This document shows positions 25,395 to 33,187 of a stretch of DNA of 39,977 nucleotides, piece by piece. Each line of letters opens with the position of its first letter. Position 1 is the stretch's first letter. The notes beneath the pieces are model-generated. The model was not told where the DNA came from, made no database searches, and was given only the letters and a program-made list of their open reading frames with translations. The stretch comes from Thermotogaceae bacterium (GTDB taxonomy: Bacteria > Thermotogota > Thermotogae > Thermotogales > Thermotogaceae), in assembly GCA_015489065.1 (NCBI GenBank), contig WGAO01000030.1, forward strand, positions 1-39,977, given 5' to 3'. The translations under genes were made by a program, and so were the position numbers.

Positions 25395-25483
25395 GGAGGC
25401 GTAGCCTAATTGGCTAAGGCGTCGGTCTTGAAAACCGATGGGGTGAACGCCCCGTGTGGGTTCGAGTCCCACCGCCTCCGCCA
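25395..25483 (+). tRNA. tRNA-Ser (anticodon UGA), CCA encoded
   Basis: The acceptor arms GGAGGCG (25395-25401) and CGCCTCC (25473-25479) pair perfectly, with discriminator G and an encoded CCA (25481-25483). The anticodon stem TCGGT/ACCGA holds loop CTTGAAA, with anticodon TGA at 25429-25431. A long GC-rich variable arm (GGGGTGAACGCCCC) marks a type II tRNA, as expected for serine, and the T arm is GTGGG-TTCGAGT-CCCAC. Seven T residues follow immediately (25484-25490) and probably end transcription. Because CCA is encoded, the tRNase Z in this window would be expected to cut after it, as described for T. maritima. Confidence 0.97.
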
Positions 25484-25507
25484 TTTTTTTGTTTAGAAGG
25501 TGATCTC

Positions 25508-26293
25508 ATGAGATATCTTCTAATAATTTCGTTGGCTCTATCGGTTCTTTCGCTTTCTATGAATTTCAACGATCTCTCATTGTTTTCCTACAATCTTGAA
25601 AGCAGATATTCTCTTGTTATATCTTTTGGAGAATTAAATGGAATAGGTTTGGGACTCAAGGACAAAGATTTCGAGCTGGGCTTTTCGACTGGAAATGGTG
25701 CACTTCTATACACGATTTTCAAAAATCATACTAAGTTTTTGATATTTTCAAGTGAGAGCAGCTGGTTTATCTCTTCTGGATCCTTTATAGAAAATTTCTC
25801 ATATTCATCTTTCTCCCTTGAAAAAACACCAATGCTTGGAAGATTTGCCATCAAGATAGCATTACTTCCCAGATGCGAAGAAACCGATGAAGCTTGCATC
25901 GAAAAGAGAAAAAAAGTCGAGAACTATCTCAACATACTCTTTGATAGTTCGATCCTCTACAGAAAAATTTCCTCGCTTGATATGGGGTACTCATTTGGAA
26001 TTTTGAAGTTCCCTGAAATTCCAGCATTTGGGTTCTACAAAACTGCAGATAACTTTTTAGCCGGGATGGGATATACCGATGGAAGAGGGGGATGGATAAT
26101 TGGTATATCCTGGAACGGATATTTTGGAATTGGCGGGATGCTGTCGATTAGGAAAAAGATATTTCAAACAGATATAGGGATATTAGCAAGCAAAGATAAT
26201 GTGAATGCAACACTCGGTTTTCAAATAGATCTGAAAGGTGGAAAATTCTTTGCTATATTTTCAAAGAATGGGTTTGAATTTTACATCTTCTGA
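25508..26293 (+). CDS. Exported protein, beta-rich, unknown function
   Basis: The track's start at 25454 lies inside the tRNA and yields a spurious proline run. ATG 25508, with AAGGTGATCTC upstream, gives 261 residues beginning with a signal peptide (MRYLLIISLALSVLSLS). The mature region is built of alternating strands with many aromatic and Gly residues (YSLVISFGELNGIGLGLKDK, ELGFSTGNGALLYTIF, GWIIGISWNGYFGIGGMLSI) and ends in Phe (GFEFYIF). That suits an outer-membrane beta-barrel, where a C-terminal aromatic is an assembly signal. A short loop contains two Cys (PRCEETDEACIE) that could form a disulfide. I know no family. Its 3' end overlaps the hemW-like gene. A possible relation to the exported protein at 6510 is style only; I see no clear sequence match. 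Confidence 0.7.
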   Translation: MRYLLIISLALSVLSLSMNFNDLSLFSYNLESRYSLVISFGELNGIGLGLKDKDFELGFSTGNGALLYTIFKNHTKFLIFSSESSWFISSGSFIENFSYSSFSLEKTPMLGRFAIKIALLPRCEETDEACIEKRKKVENYLNILFDSSILYRKISSLDMGYSFGILKFPEIPAFGFYKTADNFLAGMGYTDGRGGWIIGISWNGYFGIGGMLSIRKKIFQTDIGILASKDNVNATLGFQIDLKGGKFFAIFSKNGFEFYIF

Positions 26294-27380
26294 CATTTTC
26301 GTTTATATACACATCCCTTTTTGTACAAAGAGATGCTTTTACTGTGATTTTACTTCGACAACTAACCTCTCTCTTGTTGAAGATTACTTCAAGGCTCTGT
26401 CAAGTGATATAAGATCCGCTGAGAGTTTTTTTAAAGACCGAATCATAAGAACGGTTTACTTTGGCGGAGGAACTCCTTCTCTGATTGATCCATCGTATAT
26501 CCGCGGTATTTTAAAGATTCTCAGAGGTTTCAACTATGACCCGGTAGAGATAACGATTGAACTTAACCCAGAATCCACAACAAGAGGGAAGCTTATCGAA
26601 TACAAGGATATGGGAATTAACAGAATAAGTCTTGGAATACAAGCATTCGACGATGAAGTGCTGAATCTCTCAGGAAGGCCCCACAACGCAAGGGAAATTA
26701 TCAGAGCTCTTGATCATATATTATATGTTTTTGAAAACTTTAACTTGGATTTTATAGTAGGGTTACCTGGATATGATGAGAAAGTGATAAATGCGAATTT
26801 AGAGCTTGTCGAAAAGTTCAATCCGTCCCATGTTTCCGTTTACACTCTAGAAATTCACGAAGATACTCCCATTTACAAGATGTACACATCGGGAAAGTTA
26901 GACCTTCCAGAGAACACAATGGAGCTCTTTTTTAAGATGGTTGACGGCCTAAAAAGACTCGGATACGAAAGATATGAGATATCAAACTTTGCAAAAAACA
27001 ATTCGTATTCCGTTCACAATTTGTCATACTGGTATAGCATGAATTACTTGGGATTCGGCGTTTCAGCTGGTGGCTATTTCGAGAGTTGGAGATATGTAAA
27101 GACTCCAAATATAAGAGATTACATCAAGAATCCGAATACTTTCTTTTATGAGAAGAAGAACAATTTATGTGAAGATTCCAAAGAAATTCTCTTTATGGGT
27201 TTGAGACTTCTTGAAGGGATTCCTGAGAGCAGGGTCTCTGTAAAAGATATGATAGAAAGGATATCAGATCATATCGTTATAAAGAATGGAAACATAATTG
27301 CTAAAAATGTAGATGATCCAGATATTTTTGAGATTGTGTCAAATTTTAACTGTTCAGAATTAGAGGCTCATCGTGTGTAA
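26268..27380 (+). CDS. hemW: HemW-like radical SAM protein
   Basis: This radical SAM protein resembles oxygen-independent coproporphyrinogen oxidase but is of HemW type. The cluster motif FCTKRCFYCDF has C-x3-C-x2-C followed by Asp-Phe, not the fourth Cys of HemN. TVYFGGGTPSLI, ITIELNPESTT, NRISLGIQAFDDEVLN and FIVGLPGYDEK follow the family order, and the C-terminal part has FLGFGVSAGGY-like residues (YLGFGVSAGGYFE). HemW proteins bind and deliver heme in the organisms studied. Whether this organism makes heme is not shown. The track starts at GTG 26238 without an SD; ATG 26268 gives 370 residues and the normal short N-terminus but also has a weak SD, so the start is uncertain. The 3' end overlaps a convergent gene by 35 bases. 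Confidence 0.9.
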   Translation: MGLNFTSSDIFVYIHIPFCTKRCFYCDFTSTTNLSLVEDYFKALSSDIRSAESFFKDRIIRTVYFGGGTPSLIDPSYIRGILKILRGFNYDPVEITIELNPESTTRGKLIEYKDMGINRISLGIQAFDDEVLNLSGRPHNAREIIRALDHILYVFENFNLDFIVGLPGYDEKVINANLELVEKFNPSHVSVYTLEIHEDTPIYKMYTSGKLDLPENTMELFFKMVDGLKRLGYERYEISNFAKNNSYSVHNLSYWYSMNYLGFGVSAGGYFESWRYVKTPNIRDYIKNPNTFFYEKKNNLCEDSKEILFMGLRLLEGIPESRVSVKDMIERISDHIVIKNGNIIAKNVDDPDIFEIVSNFNCSELEAHRV

Positions 27381-27969
27381 ATATGATAATATCAGACTTT
27401 TTTGACATATCCAGACAGAATTCTGCACCTTTTCCTTCTCTGTACCTTTTCGTCATCTCGTAATAGTCAAGTCTTGTAAAACAAATATCTCCTGGAATGA
27501 AGACAACTCCCATATTCTCAGAATTTACAAGGTATGAAACATGTTCTCTGGCATGCCAGGGCGTATGGAAAACCTCGACACTGCCAAAGAGTCTTTCGCC
27601 ACCTTTGAGCTTTTCCACTTTTTTCCAAGATTTCATAGTGTCTATGTATTCCTTTCCGACTATATCCCCGAATTTTTCATAGCTTTTTCCTTCGTAGTTT
27701 TCGTGCAAATAAATGGTCGCGTTCTCAAAGTATCTCGTTGCATATGCGTGATCGAGATGGAAATGCGTGAGAAGAATGTCCGTTATATCTAATCTGCTGA
27801 GATTTCTTTCTTTCAATTTCCTCTCAAGAATTTGATGAGTTACAAAACTCCCTGGATCAATGAGTATGTTTCTGCCTTCATCTTGAAGAAGCGTTATCGT
27901 AGAGTAGGGTGCTATGGCCACACCTGAGGCATTCAGACTTCCACCAACTATGAGTATTTCGACATTCAT
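27346..27969 (-). CDS. Metallo-beta-lactamase-fold hydrolase
   Basis: This 207-residue cytosolic protein has the full zinc signature: LTHFHLDHAYA, then FHTPWHAREHVSYL, VFIPGDICF and ITHDEP-like IFTHDEPLIL. It begins directly with strands (MNVEILIVGGSLNASG) and has no signal peptide. The compact size is that of small glyoxalase II-like or MBLAC1-like hydrolases. The substrate (thioester, phosphoester or nucleic acid) cannot be told. It is the last gene of the long dciA-to-uppP string. Its ATG overlaps the uppP stop (ATGA), with GAGGTGATAAG as SD. Its end runs 35 bases into the convergent hemW-like gene, and no terminator is visible there. Confidence 0.88.
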   Translation of the reverse strand: MNVEILIVGGSLNASGVAIAPYSTITLLQDEGRNILIDPGSFVTHQILERKLKERNLSRLDITDILLTHFHLDHAYATRYFENATIYLHENYEGKSYEKFGDIVGKEYIDTMKSWKKVEKLKGGERLFGSVEVFHTPWHAREHVSYLVNSENMGVVFIPGDICFTRLDYYEMTKRYREGKGAEFCLDMSKKSDIIIFTHDEPLILNS

Positions 27970-28688
27970 CTTATCACCTCAAAATAAGTGATGAACGATA
28001 TGAACACGAGATAATAGGAGAAAAGGTGAAATTTTCCAACCCTGACGATTTTCTTTACAAGGAAGAGGGCGAGGAGCCCGAAGACGAGCGAAGATACGAG
28101 ACCCAAGAACGCTTGAGCCCCAGCCCCCTTGATATTGAGTATTCCACCAGCAAGTGTTACTGGAAGCGAGAGAAGAAATGAATAGTAGACAGCATCTTCC
28201 CTGCTATATCCAAGGAGGAGAGCAGCGGATATCGTCATACCACTTCTTGATATTCCCGGAAAAAGCGCAAAAGCCTGAGCTAAACCTATAATCGTTGCGT
28301 CTAGAACACTCATATTCACCATTTTCTTATTGCCATCTCTTACAGAAGCCATTAGGAGAATCGCTGCGGTTATAGAGAACATAAGCGGGAGATTCTTTGG
28401 GTTGAATGCTTCCTCAACGGTGTCCTTAAAAACGAAGTAAACGACACCAGCTGGTATCGTAGAGATTATCAGTGCAAACAAGAGCCAAGGTTTTCTTAAA
28501 GCCAAAAATATCTTTTTAATTGTAAAGAAGAAAACAGCCACAAATGTTCCAAGGTGCAAAAACGCTACGAACGGAAGATCTCCTCTGAGTCCGAACAAAT
28601 ATGCGAAAAGTACAAGATGTCCTGAACTTGAAATAGGGAGAAATTCGCTCAGACCTTGAACTATTCCTTGAACAAAGGCTCCCATCAA
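27966..28688 (-). CDS. uppP: Undecaprenyl-diphosphate phosphatase
   Basis: This 240-residue membrane enzyme of the BacA/UppP family recycles undecaprenyl pyrophosphate to the monophosphate carrier used for peptidoglycan and other envelope polymers. The two signature motifs are present: GLSEFLPISSSGHLVL near the N-terminus and PGISRSGMTISAALLLGYSR in the second half. About seven hydrophobic spans are visible. It is somewhat shorter than E. coli UppP (273). TTG 28688 and the adjacent ATG 28685 are both possible starts after GGAGG; the ATG overlaps the upstream stop. Its place at the end of a division-gene string fits cell-wall synthesis. Confidence 0.95.
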   Translation of the reverse strand: MMGAFVQGIVQGLSEFLPISSSGHLVLFAYLFGLRGDLPFVAFLHLGTFVAVFFFTIKKIFLALRKPWLLFALIISTIPAGVVYFVFKDTVEEAFNPKNLPLMFSITAAILLMASVRDGNKKMVNMSVLDATIIGLAQAFALFPGISRSGMTISAALLLGYSREDAVYYSFLLSLPVTLAGGILNIKGAGAQAFLGLVSSLVFGLLALFLVKKIVRVGKFHLFSYYLVFISFITYFEVIR

Positions 28689-29290
28689 AAGCCTTCCTCC
28701 CTAATTACTTCATCGTACTCTATTCCATAATCCCTAAGAAGACTTGCAACTGCTTCAGAATCGGTTGAGTCAACTCTCATAACCACTCTTCTTTTATTGT
28801 CGCTCTCTCTGAAAGTTAAAAGAGATAGGATGTTTATTCTGTTTTCCGCCAAAGTGTCGACGATCTTTCTCAAAGCTCCAGGAACATCTGGAAGCACTAC
28901 AGATATTCTCGTTCCAGGTTCATCCATCGCGGTTATCTCTATCATCGACTCCAGTATATCCTGAAGGGTTATCATTCCCCGTACTTTTAAATCGTCATCG
29001 ACAACGGGTATAAAATCTTCATTGTGCTCCATGAACGCAAGGAAAGCTTCCTCTATGTGATCTTCTGGACTTATGTAGAGCTCTGGAAGAATGAGAAAGT
29101 CATCTATAACATCATCTGCAGACCTGTCAAATATGTCGTGTTTTTTTACCAATCCCGCAAACTCACCATTTTCGTTCACTACAATTATCTCTGAAAATCC
29201 ATAGGTATCCATGGCTTTTAGAGCATCTTTGACAGTGGATCCCATTCTTATAGTAGGTGCACTCTTTGTCATCCAATTCTCGACTTTCAT
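28685..29290 (-). CDS. CBS-CBS-ACT domain regulatory protein
   Basis: This 201-residue soluble protein has a CBS pair at residues 1-120 (WMTKSAPTIRMGSTVKDALK, then LYISPEDHIEEAFLAFMEHN and PVVDDDLKVRGMITLQDIL). An ACT domain spans about 128-200 (RISVVLPDVPGALRKIVDTL, NINILSLLTFRE after NR). This architecture is that of AcuB-like proteins. CBS pairs usually bind adenine nucleotides and ACT domains small ligands such as amino acids, so it is probably a ligand-responsive regulator; there is no catalytic domain. The ATG overlaps the upstream stop (ATGA), with GGAGGTGGC before it. The immediate neighbours are the anchored Ig-like protein and uppP. Its target is unknown. Confidence 0.9.
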   Translation of the reverse strand: MKVENWMTKSAPTIRMGSTVKDALKAMDTYGFSEIIVVNENGEFAGLVKKHDIFDRSADDVIDDFLILPELYISPEDHIEEAFLAFMEHNEDFIPVVDDDLKVRGMITLQDILESMIEITAMDEPGTRISVVLPDVPGALRKIVDTLAENRINILSLLTFRESDNKRRVVMRVDSTDSEAVASLLRDYGIEYDEVIREEGF

Positions 29291-30432
29291 TTCCAGCCAC
29301 CTCCGATCTCCTTCGTTAATGTCTTTTCATCGCCCTCGACTATTGCTCTCATTCCTTTTAAATCCTCTATGTTGAAAACTTTACTCATCAGCTCAATTTT
29401 ACCATTTGGAGGAATCCACACTCTCAGATTTTTCACAGATTCACTCTCCTCACCCTCGCTCGAATAAACTATTAGCACGGCGCTTTTCACTTCAAAGAAT
29501 CTGTTTTTGTTTGATGTGTTCACCAAAAAGAGTTTCGCCTCAATTCCTTCAGCAACTCTATAATAGTCAAAAAGTATGCTTATATTTTTCATACTCACAT
29601 CTTTTTTACTTATCACCATAAAAGGAAGTTCTGTCTTTCTCATTTTTCCATTTATCATAGCCTGTACACCAATTGTGTACAGACCTTTCTCCATGAAACT
29701 AACAGCTGGCTGATAGTGAAAAATAAGCCTGGAAGATTTTGGTGGAACGACTCCTTCGAATCCAGGAATGCTTCTTCTATCTAAATATTTCTCGTTCTTT
29801 GTTATATATACCTCTCCTGGTGATACCACTACATCAACGCTCTCCAGTGTGTTGTTTGAAATCACGATGTCGTATTCTGGACTTTCACCTGGAAAGTAGT
29901 AAGGGTGATATCCTGAGAAAGTCAGATTGAGATCGTATTTAACTATGAAATTTCTTACGAATCGGTATTTTCCTATGTTTGTATCTATGCTTACCGCGTA
30001 TTCATATTTGCCAGGGTTTGACACCGAAAATGTATCTTTCATAAGCAGAACATAATCATATGGCGGAATCTCCACGGACAAATCTGGATGGATTTCCTGC
30101 ATATGCACAGAGCTCCCCGATTCATCAACGACCTCTATTGAAACATCTGAGATAATTATTTTCAATTCCTTTCCTCTAGAGTTGACGAGTCTAATCTGGG
30201 TAAATATCTTTTCACCAGCTGTGTATTCATCATTCATCTTGACATATACGGAGAATGGCGTACTGCTCTTTAGTTTGAATATACCTATCATTATCATGAC
30301 AGCTCCGACCAAGAGGATATTTACAAAGAAATAAATCCAGCTTCTTCTGCGAAGCTGAGGAACTCTATCAAATTTCCTTTTTTCTTCATCTATCTTTCTC
30401 CACTCTTCTGGGCTTCTGGAGTGATACTTCAT
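29287..30432 (-). CDS. Membrane-anchored protein with Ig-like extracytoplasmic domains
   Basis: This 381-residue protein has a short, very basic cytoplasmic head (EEWRKIDEEKRKFDRVPQLRRR) and a single membrane anchor (SWIYFFVNILLVGAVMIMIGIF, about 31-52). About 325 extracytoplasmic residues follow. These show repeated beta-sandwich segments of the kind YTAGEKIFTQIRLVNSRGKE, IPPYDYVLLMKDTFSVSNPG, YFPGESPEYDIVISNNTLES and GLYTIGVQAMINGKMRKTEL. The style recalls BsuPI-like or other Ig-like domains, probably three. I do not recognise a named family. Its ATG overlaps the pilB stop (ATGA), so it is coupled to the pilus ATPase. A role in envelope or pilus assembly is possible but rests only on position. 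Confidence 0.75.
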   Translation of the reverse strand: MKYHSRSPEEWRKIDEEKRKFDRVPQLRRRSWIYFFVNILLVGAVMIMIGIFKLKSSTPFSVYVKMNDEYTAGEKIFTQIRLVNSRGKELKIIISDVSIEVVDESGSSVHMQEIHPDLSVEIPPYDYVLLMKDTFSVSNPGKYEYAVSIDTNIGKYRFVRNFIVKYDLNLTFSGYHPYYFPGESPEYDIVISNNTLESVDVVVSPGEVYITKNEKYLDRRSIPGFEGVVPPKSSRLIFHYQPAVSFMEKGLYTIGVQAMINGKMRKTELPFMVISKKDVSMKNISILFDYYRVAEGIEAKLFLVNTSNKNRFFEVKSAVLIVYSSEGEESESVKNLRVWIPPNGKIELMSKVFNIEDLKGMRAIVEGDEKTLTKEIGGGWK

Positions 30433-32135
30433 AGCTCTGGGAAGTGTACAACCCTGAGGATCTCTTCAACGGTCGTTTCACCTTTTAGAACCTTTTCAAG
30501 ACCGTCCACGAACATCGGTCTCATTCCATTGGATATAGCGGCTTTCTGGATCTCTTTGACATTAGAACCTTCTGATATCATCTCTCTGATAGCACTGTTC
30601 ACTATTAGAACTTCTCCTATGGCTGTTCTGCCTCTGTAAAGCTCGCTACATTGTTCTGTTTCTTCTGGTTTGTATTCCACAGGTTCGTAATCATAATCTT
30701 GAAAATATTGATTGTAGTAGTAAGCCAGATCTGGTCTTAAAGGCATCTTTCTTACTTTGCATCTTCTGTTTATTTTCCTAACTAGTCTTTGAGCTATTAC
30801 ACCGAGGAGCGAAGAACTGACAAGCCTTGGATCTACTCCCATATTTCTCAATCTGTCGATGGCTGAAGCGGCATCATTCGTATGAAGGGTACTCAGCACT
30901 AAATGACCTGTCATAGAAGCTTCTACAGCTAGTTGAGCAGTTTCAGTATCCCTAATTTCACCAACCATTATCACATCCGGGTCTTGCCTTAGAAATGTTC
31001 TAAGATACTTTGCAAAAGTCAAACCTATTTCTGGTCTAACTTGACATTGAACCACTCCTTCTATTGTGTACTCAACTGGATCTTCTGCGGTAACTATATT
31101 AATCGTCTCATCTATTAGCTCGTTTATCATAGCAACAAGCGTTGTAGATTTACCGCTACCGGTTGGCCCGGTTACCAGTATTATTCCATATGGTTCAGAT
31201 ATCAGTTGGTTTATTCTTTCAACATTGTATTCGTTGAATCCAAGGTCTTCCAACTTCTTGTTGGCTGAGGATACCTTTAATACCCTCATCACAACCTTTT
31301 CTCCGTGAACCGTCGGTACTGTTGATACCCTGAAATCGTATTGTTCACCGGCTACTTTTAAGTAGAATTTCCCGTCTTGTGGGAGTCTTCTCTCAGAAAT
31401 GTCGAGATTTGCAAGAATTTTAATCCTTATCACAACAGCGTTGTGTTGTATTTTCGGGTAGCTAAGCACATTTTTCAGCATCCCATCCATTCTGTACCTG
31501 ACTCTCACCATGTTTCTATACGGCTCTATATGTATATCACTTGCATCTTTTTCTATAGCTCTGTGAACTATCATCGAGACGAGTTTTATTATAGGGGCGT
31601 TCTCTTCTTCCTCCCCCACCATTGCCGCCAAATCTTCTGTCTCATCTTCTTCTTCCACCCCAAACTCGTCAAATAGATCTTCCGGAGTTCCAAGCACGAA
31701 AGATTTGTAAAGGTATTCAAATGTCACTGGGCTTGTTAGTAAGATCTCTGGAGATTTCCCGAGGAGAAACTTCAGGGACGATTGTATTTTCTGAAGATCA
31801 GAAGTAATATCCGTTACAACAACGAGCGTTCCGTCCTCTTTCATTTCAATCGGTATCACTCTGAGCTCATCTATCATGTTTCTCGGAATTTTCGACAGAA
31901 TTTCTGGAGGTATCGCAGTTGGTATCTTTTCTAAGGGTTTTACACCCCACTGTTCTGCAAGTGCGTGGACAATCTCATCCCAGGTGACAAAACCCGAATC
32001 GACTAACGATTCTCCAAGAGGCTTCCCTTTCTCCTTGCTGTATCTCAAAGCCTTTTGGAGTTCTGATTCGGTGATAAGCCCCTTTTCTGTGAGTATTTCA
32101 CCTAGTCTTTTATACTTTTTCTTTTCAAAAAACAT
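30429..32135 (-). CDS. pilB: Type IV pilus / type II secretion assembly ATPase
   Basis: This 568-residue GspE/PilB-family ATPase powers pilus assembly or type II secretion from the inner face of the membrane. The N-terminal domain begins YKRLGEILTEKGLITESELQ. The ATPase core has Walker A GPTGSGKST (323-331), the Asp box (IVTAEDPVEY), Walker B PDVIMVGEIRD (near 386-396) and the His box TGHLVLSTLHTNDA. The zinc region is reduced: only Cys 459 and Cys 496 remain where the family usually has two CxxC pairs. RGRTAIGEVL follows as usual. An acidic linker (EEEDETEDLAAMVGEEEENA) separates the N-domain. Its ATG overlaps the ftsZ stop (TAATG). No pilin, pilC or pilT genes are in the window. Confidence 0.94.
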   Translation of the reverse strand: MFFEKKKYKRLGEILTEKGLITESELQKALRYSKEKGKPLGESLVDSGFVTWDEIVHALAEQWGVKPLEKIPTAIPPEILSKIPRNMIDELRVIPIEMKEDGTLVVVTDITSDLQKIQSSLKFLLGKSPEILLTSPVTFEYLYKSFVLGTPEDLFDEFGVEEEDETEDLAAMVGEEEENAPIIKLVSMIVHRAIEKDASDIHIEPYRNMVRVRYRMDGMLKNVLSYPKIQHNAVVIRIKILANLDISERRLPQDGKFYLKVAGEQYDFRVSTVPTVHGEKVVMRVLKVSSANKKLEDLGFNEYNVERINQLISEPYGIILVTGPTGSGKSTTLVAMINELIDETINIVTAEDPVEYTIEGVVQCQVRPEIGLTFAKYLRTFLRQDPDVIMVGEIRDTETAQLAVEASMTGHLVLSTLHTNDAASAIDRLRNMGVDPRLVSSSLLGVIAQRLVRKINRRCKVRKMPLRPDLAYYYNQYFQDYDYEPVEYKPEETEQCSELYRGRTAIGEVLIVNSAIREMISEGSNVKEIQKAAISNGMRPMFVDGLEKVLKGETTVEEILRVVHFPEL

Positions 32136-33187
32136 TACTCTCCGATTCTCCTTATGTCTATACCTCTCCAGTATATGGCAGGAACATCTTCATCGGGAAT
32201 GAGAATCCTATCGTCTTCTTCAAATTTCGTGGCTATCAGTGTTATCCTCATCTCGTCGTCTTCAAGGCTTTCATCATGCATAAGCCCTAAAACTATATCG
32301 GTATCCTCGCTTGTATGCTGTTTTATCAGCATCATAGCTGTGTTGAGTTCGCTCATCTTAGCATTTGGAGGAGCTGTGAGGTTGACTATCATCTTTCTGG
32401 CGTCTTCAATTGGGTAATCGACGAGCTTGCTTTCCATCGCGTTTCTAACAGCTTCCGATGCTCTGTTTTCTCCTCTTCCAACTCCTATTCCAAGAAGCGC
32501 TGCTCCGGCATTTCTCATAACGGATTCTATATCTGCAAAGTCGAGGTTTATTATTCCTCTCTTCGTTATAAGCTCAGATATTCCCTTGACTCCCTGATGA
32601 AGTATCTCATCCGCCATCAAAAATGCTTTCGAAATTTCAATGTCTGGTTCCTCTAAGAGTTTGTTGTTGGAGATCCTTATCAAGGTATCGACCTTGTCCT
32701 TTATCTCTCTCAATCCATTTATGGCTGTTGCCCATCTTTTGGGGCCTTCGAAAAAGAAAGGAGTTGTGACTATTGCAACAGTCAGTATTCCCATATCTCG
32801 CGCAATTTCCGCTATGACGGGAGCTGCTCCAGTTCCAGTCCCTCCGCCAAATCCGGCCGCTATGAAAAGCATGTCCGTATCCTTGAGTATTTCTTTTATT
32901 TTCTCAGAGCTCTCCTGAGCGGCATTCTTTCCAACTTCTGGGTTTCCACCAGCTCCAAGGCCTCTTGTAACTTTCTCGCCGATCTGTATCTTTATAGGCG
33001 CTTTGTTAACCTCAAGAACCTGAACGTCCGTGTTAACTGCTATGAACTCTACCCCGTGTATCCCCAGTTCCATCATTCGGTTTATAGCGTTGTTTCCAGC
33101 GCCGCCAACTCCCATAACCTTTATGACAGGTAATATAGCTTTACCCTCACTTTTAACATTTTCATCTTTCGCGAGTTCAAATCCCAT
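32135..33187 (-). CDS. ftsZ: Cell division GTPase FtsZ
   Basis: The track begins at ATG 33193, only one base after the SD. ATG 33187 has a seven-base spacing from AGGAGGT and starts MGFEL like the T. maritima protein, so I choose it, giving 350 residues. The tubulin signature FGGGTGTG (113-120), MGVGGAGNNAINRM near the N-terminus and the T7 synergy loop NLDFADI (214-220) are intact. It polymerises into the division ring. The C-terminal tail is short and ends DVPAIYWRGIDIRRIGE, a basic-hydrophobic peptide likely to bind FtsA. It lies 16 bases after ftsA and is followed directly by pilB. Confidence 0.98.
   Translation of the reverse strand: MGFELAKDENVKSEGKAILPVIKVMGVGGAGNNAINRMMELGIHGVEFIAVNTDVQVLEVNKAPIKIQIGEKVTRGLGAGGNPEVGKNAAQESSEKIKEILKDTDMLFIAAGFGGGTGTGAAPVIAEIARDMGILTVAIVTTPFFFEGPKRWATAINGLREIKDKVDTLIRISNNKLLEEPDIEISKAFLMADEILHQGVKGISELITKRGIINLDFADIESVMRNAGAALLGIGVGRGENRASEAVRNAMESKLVDYPIEDARKMIVNLTAPPNAKMSELNTAMMLIKQHTSEDTDIVLGLMHDESLEDDEMRITLIATKFEEDDRILIPDEDVPAIYWRGIDIRRIGE

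Noticed and set aside
25454-25507. Track start of the exported protein inside tRNA-Ser (MWVRVPPPPPFF)
   Set aside because: The proline run is the translated 3' half of the tRNA; ATG 25508 with AAGGTGAT and a signal peptide is the real start.
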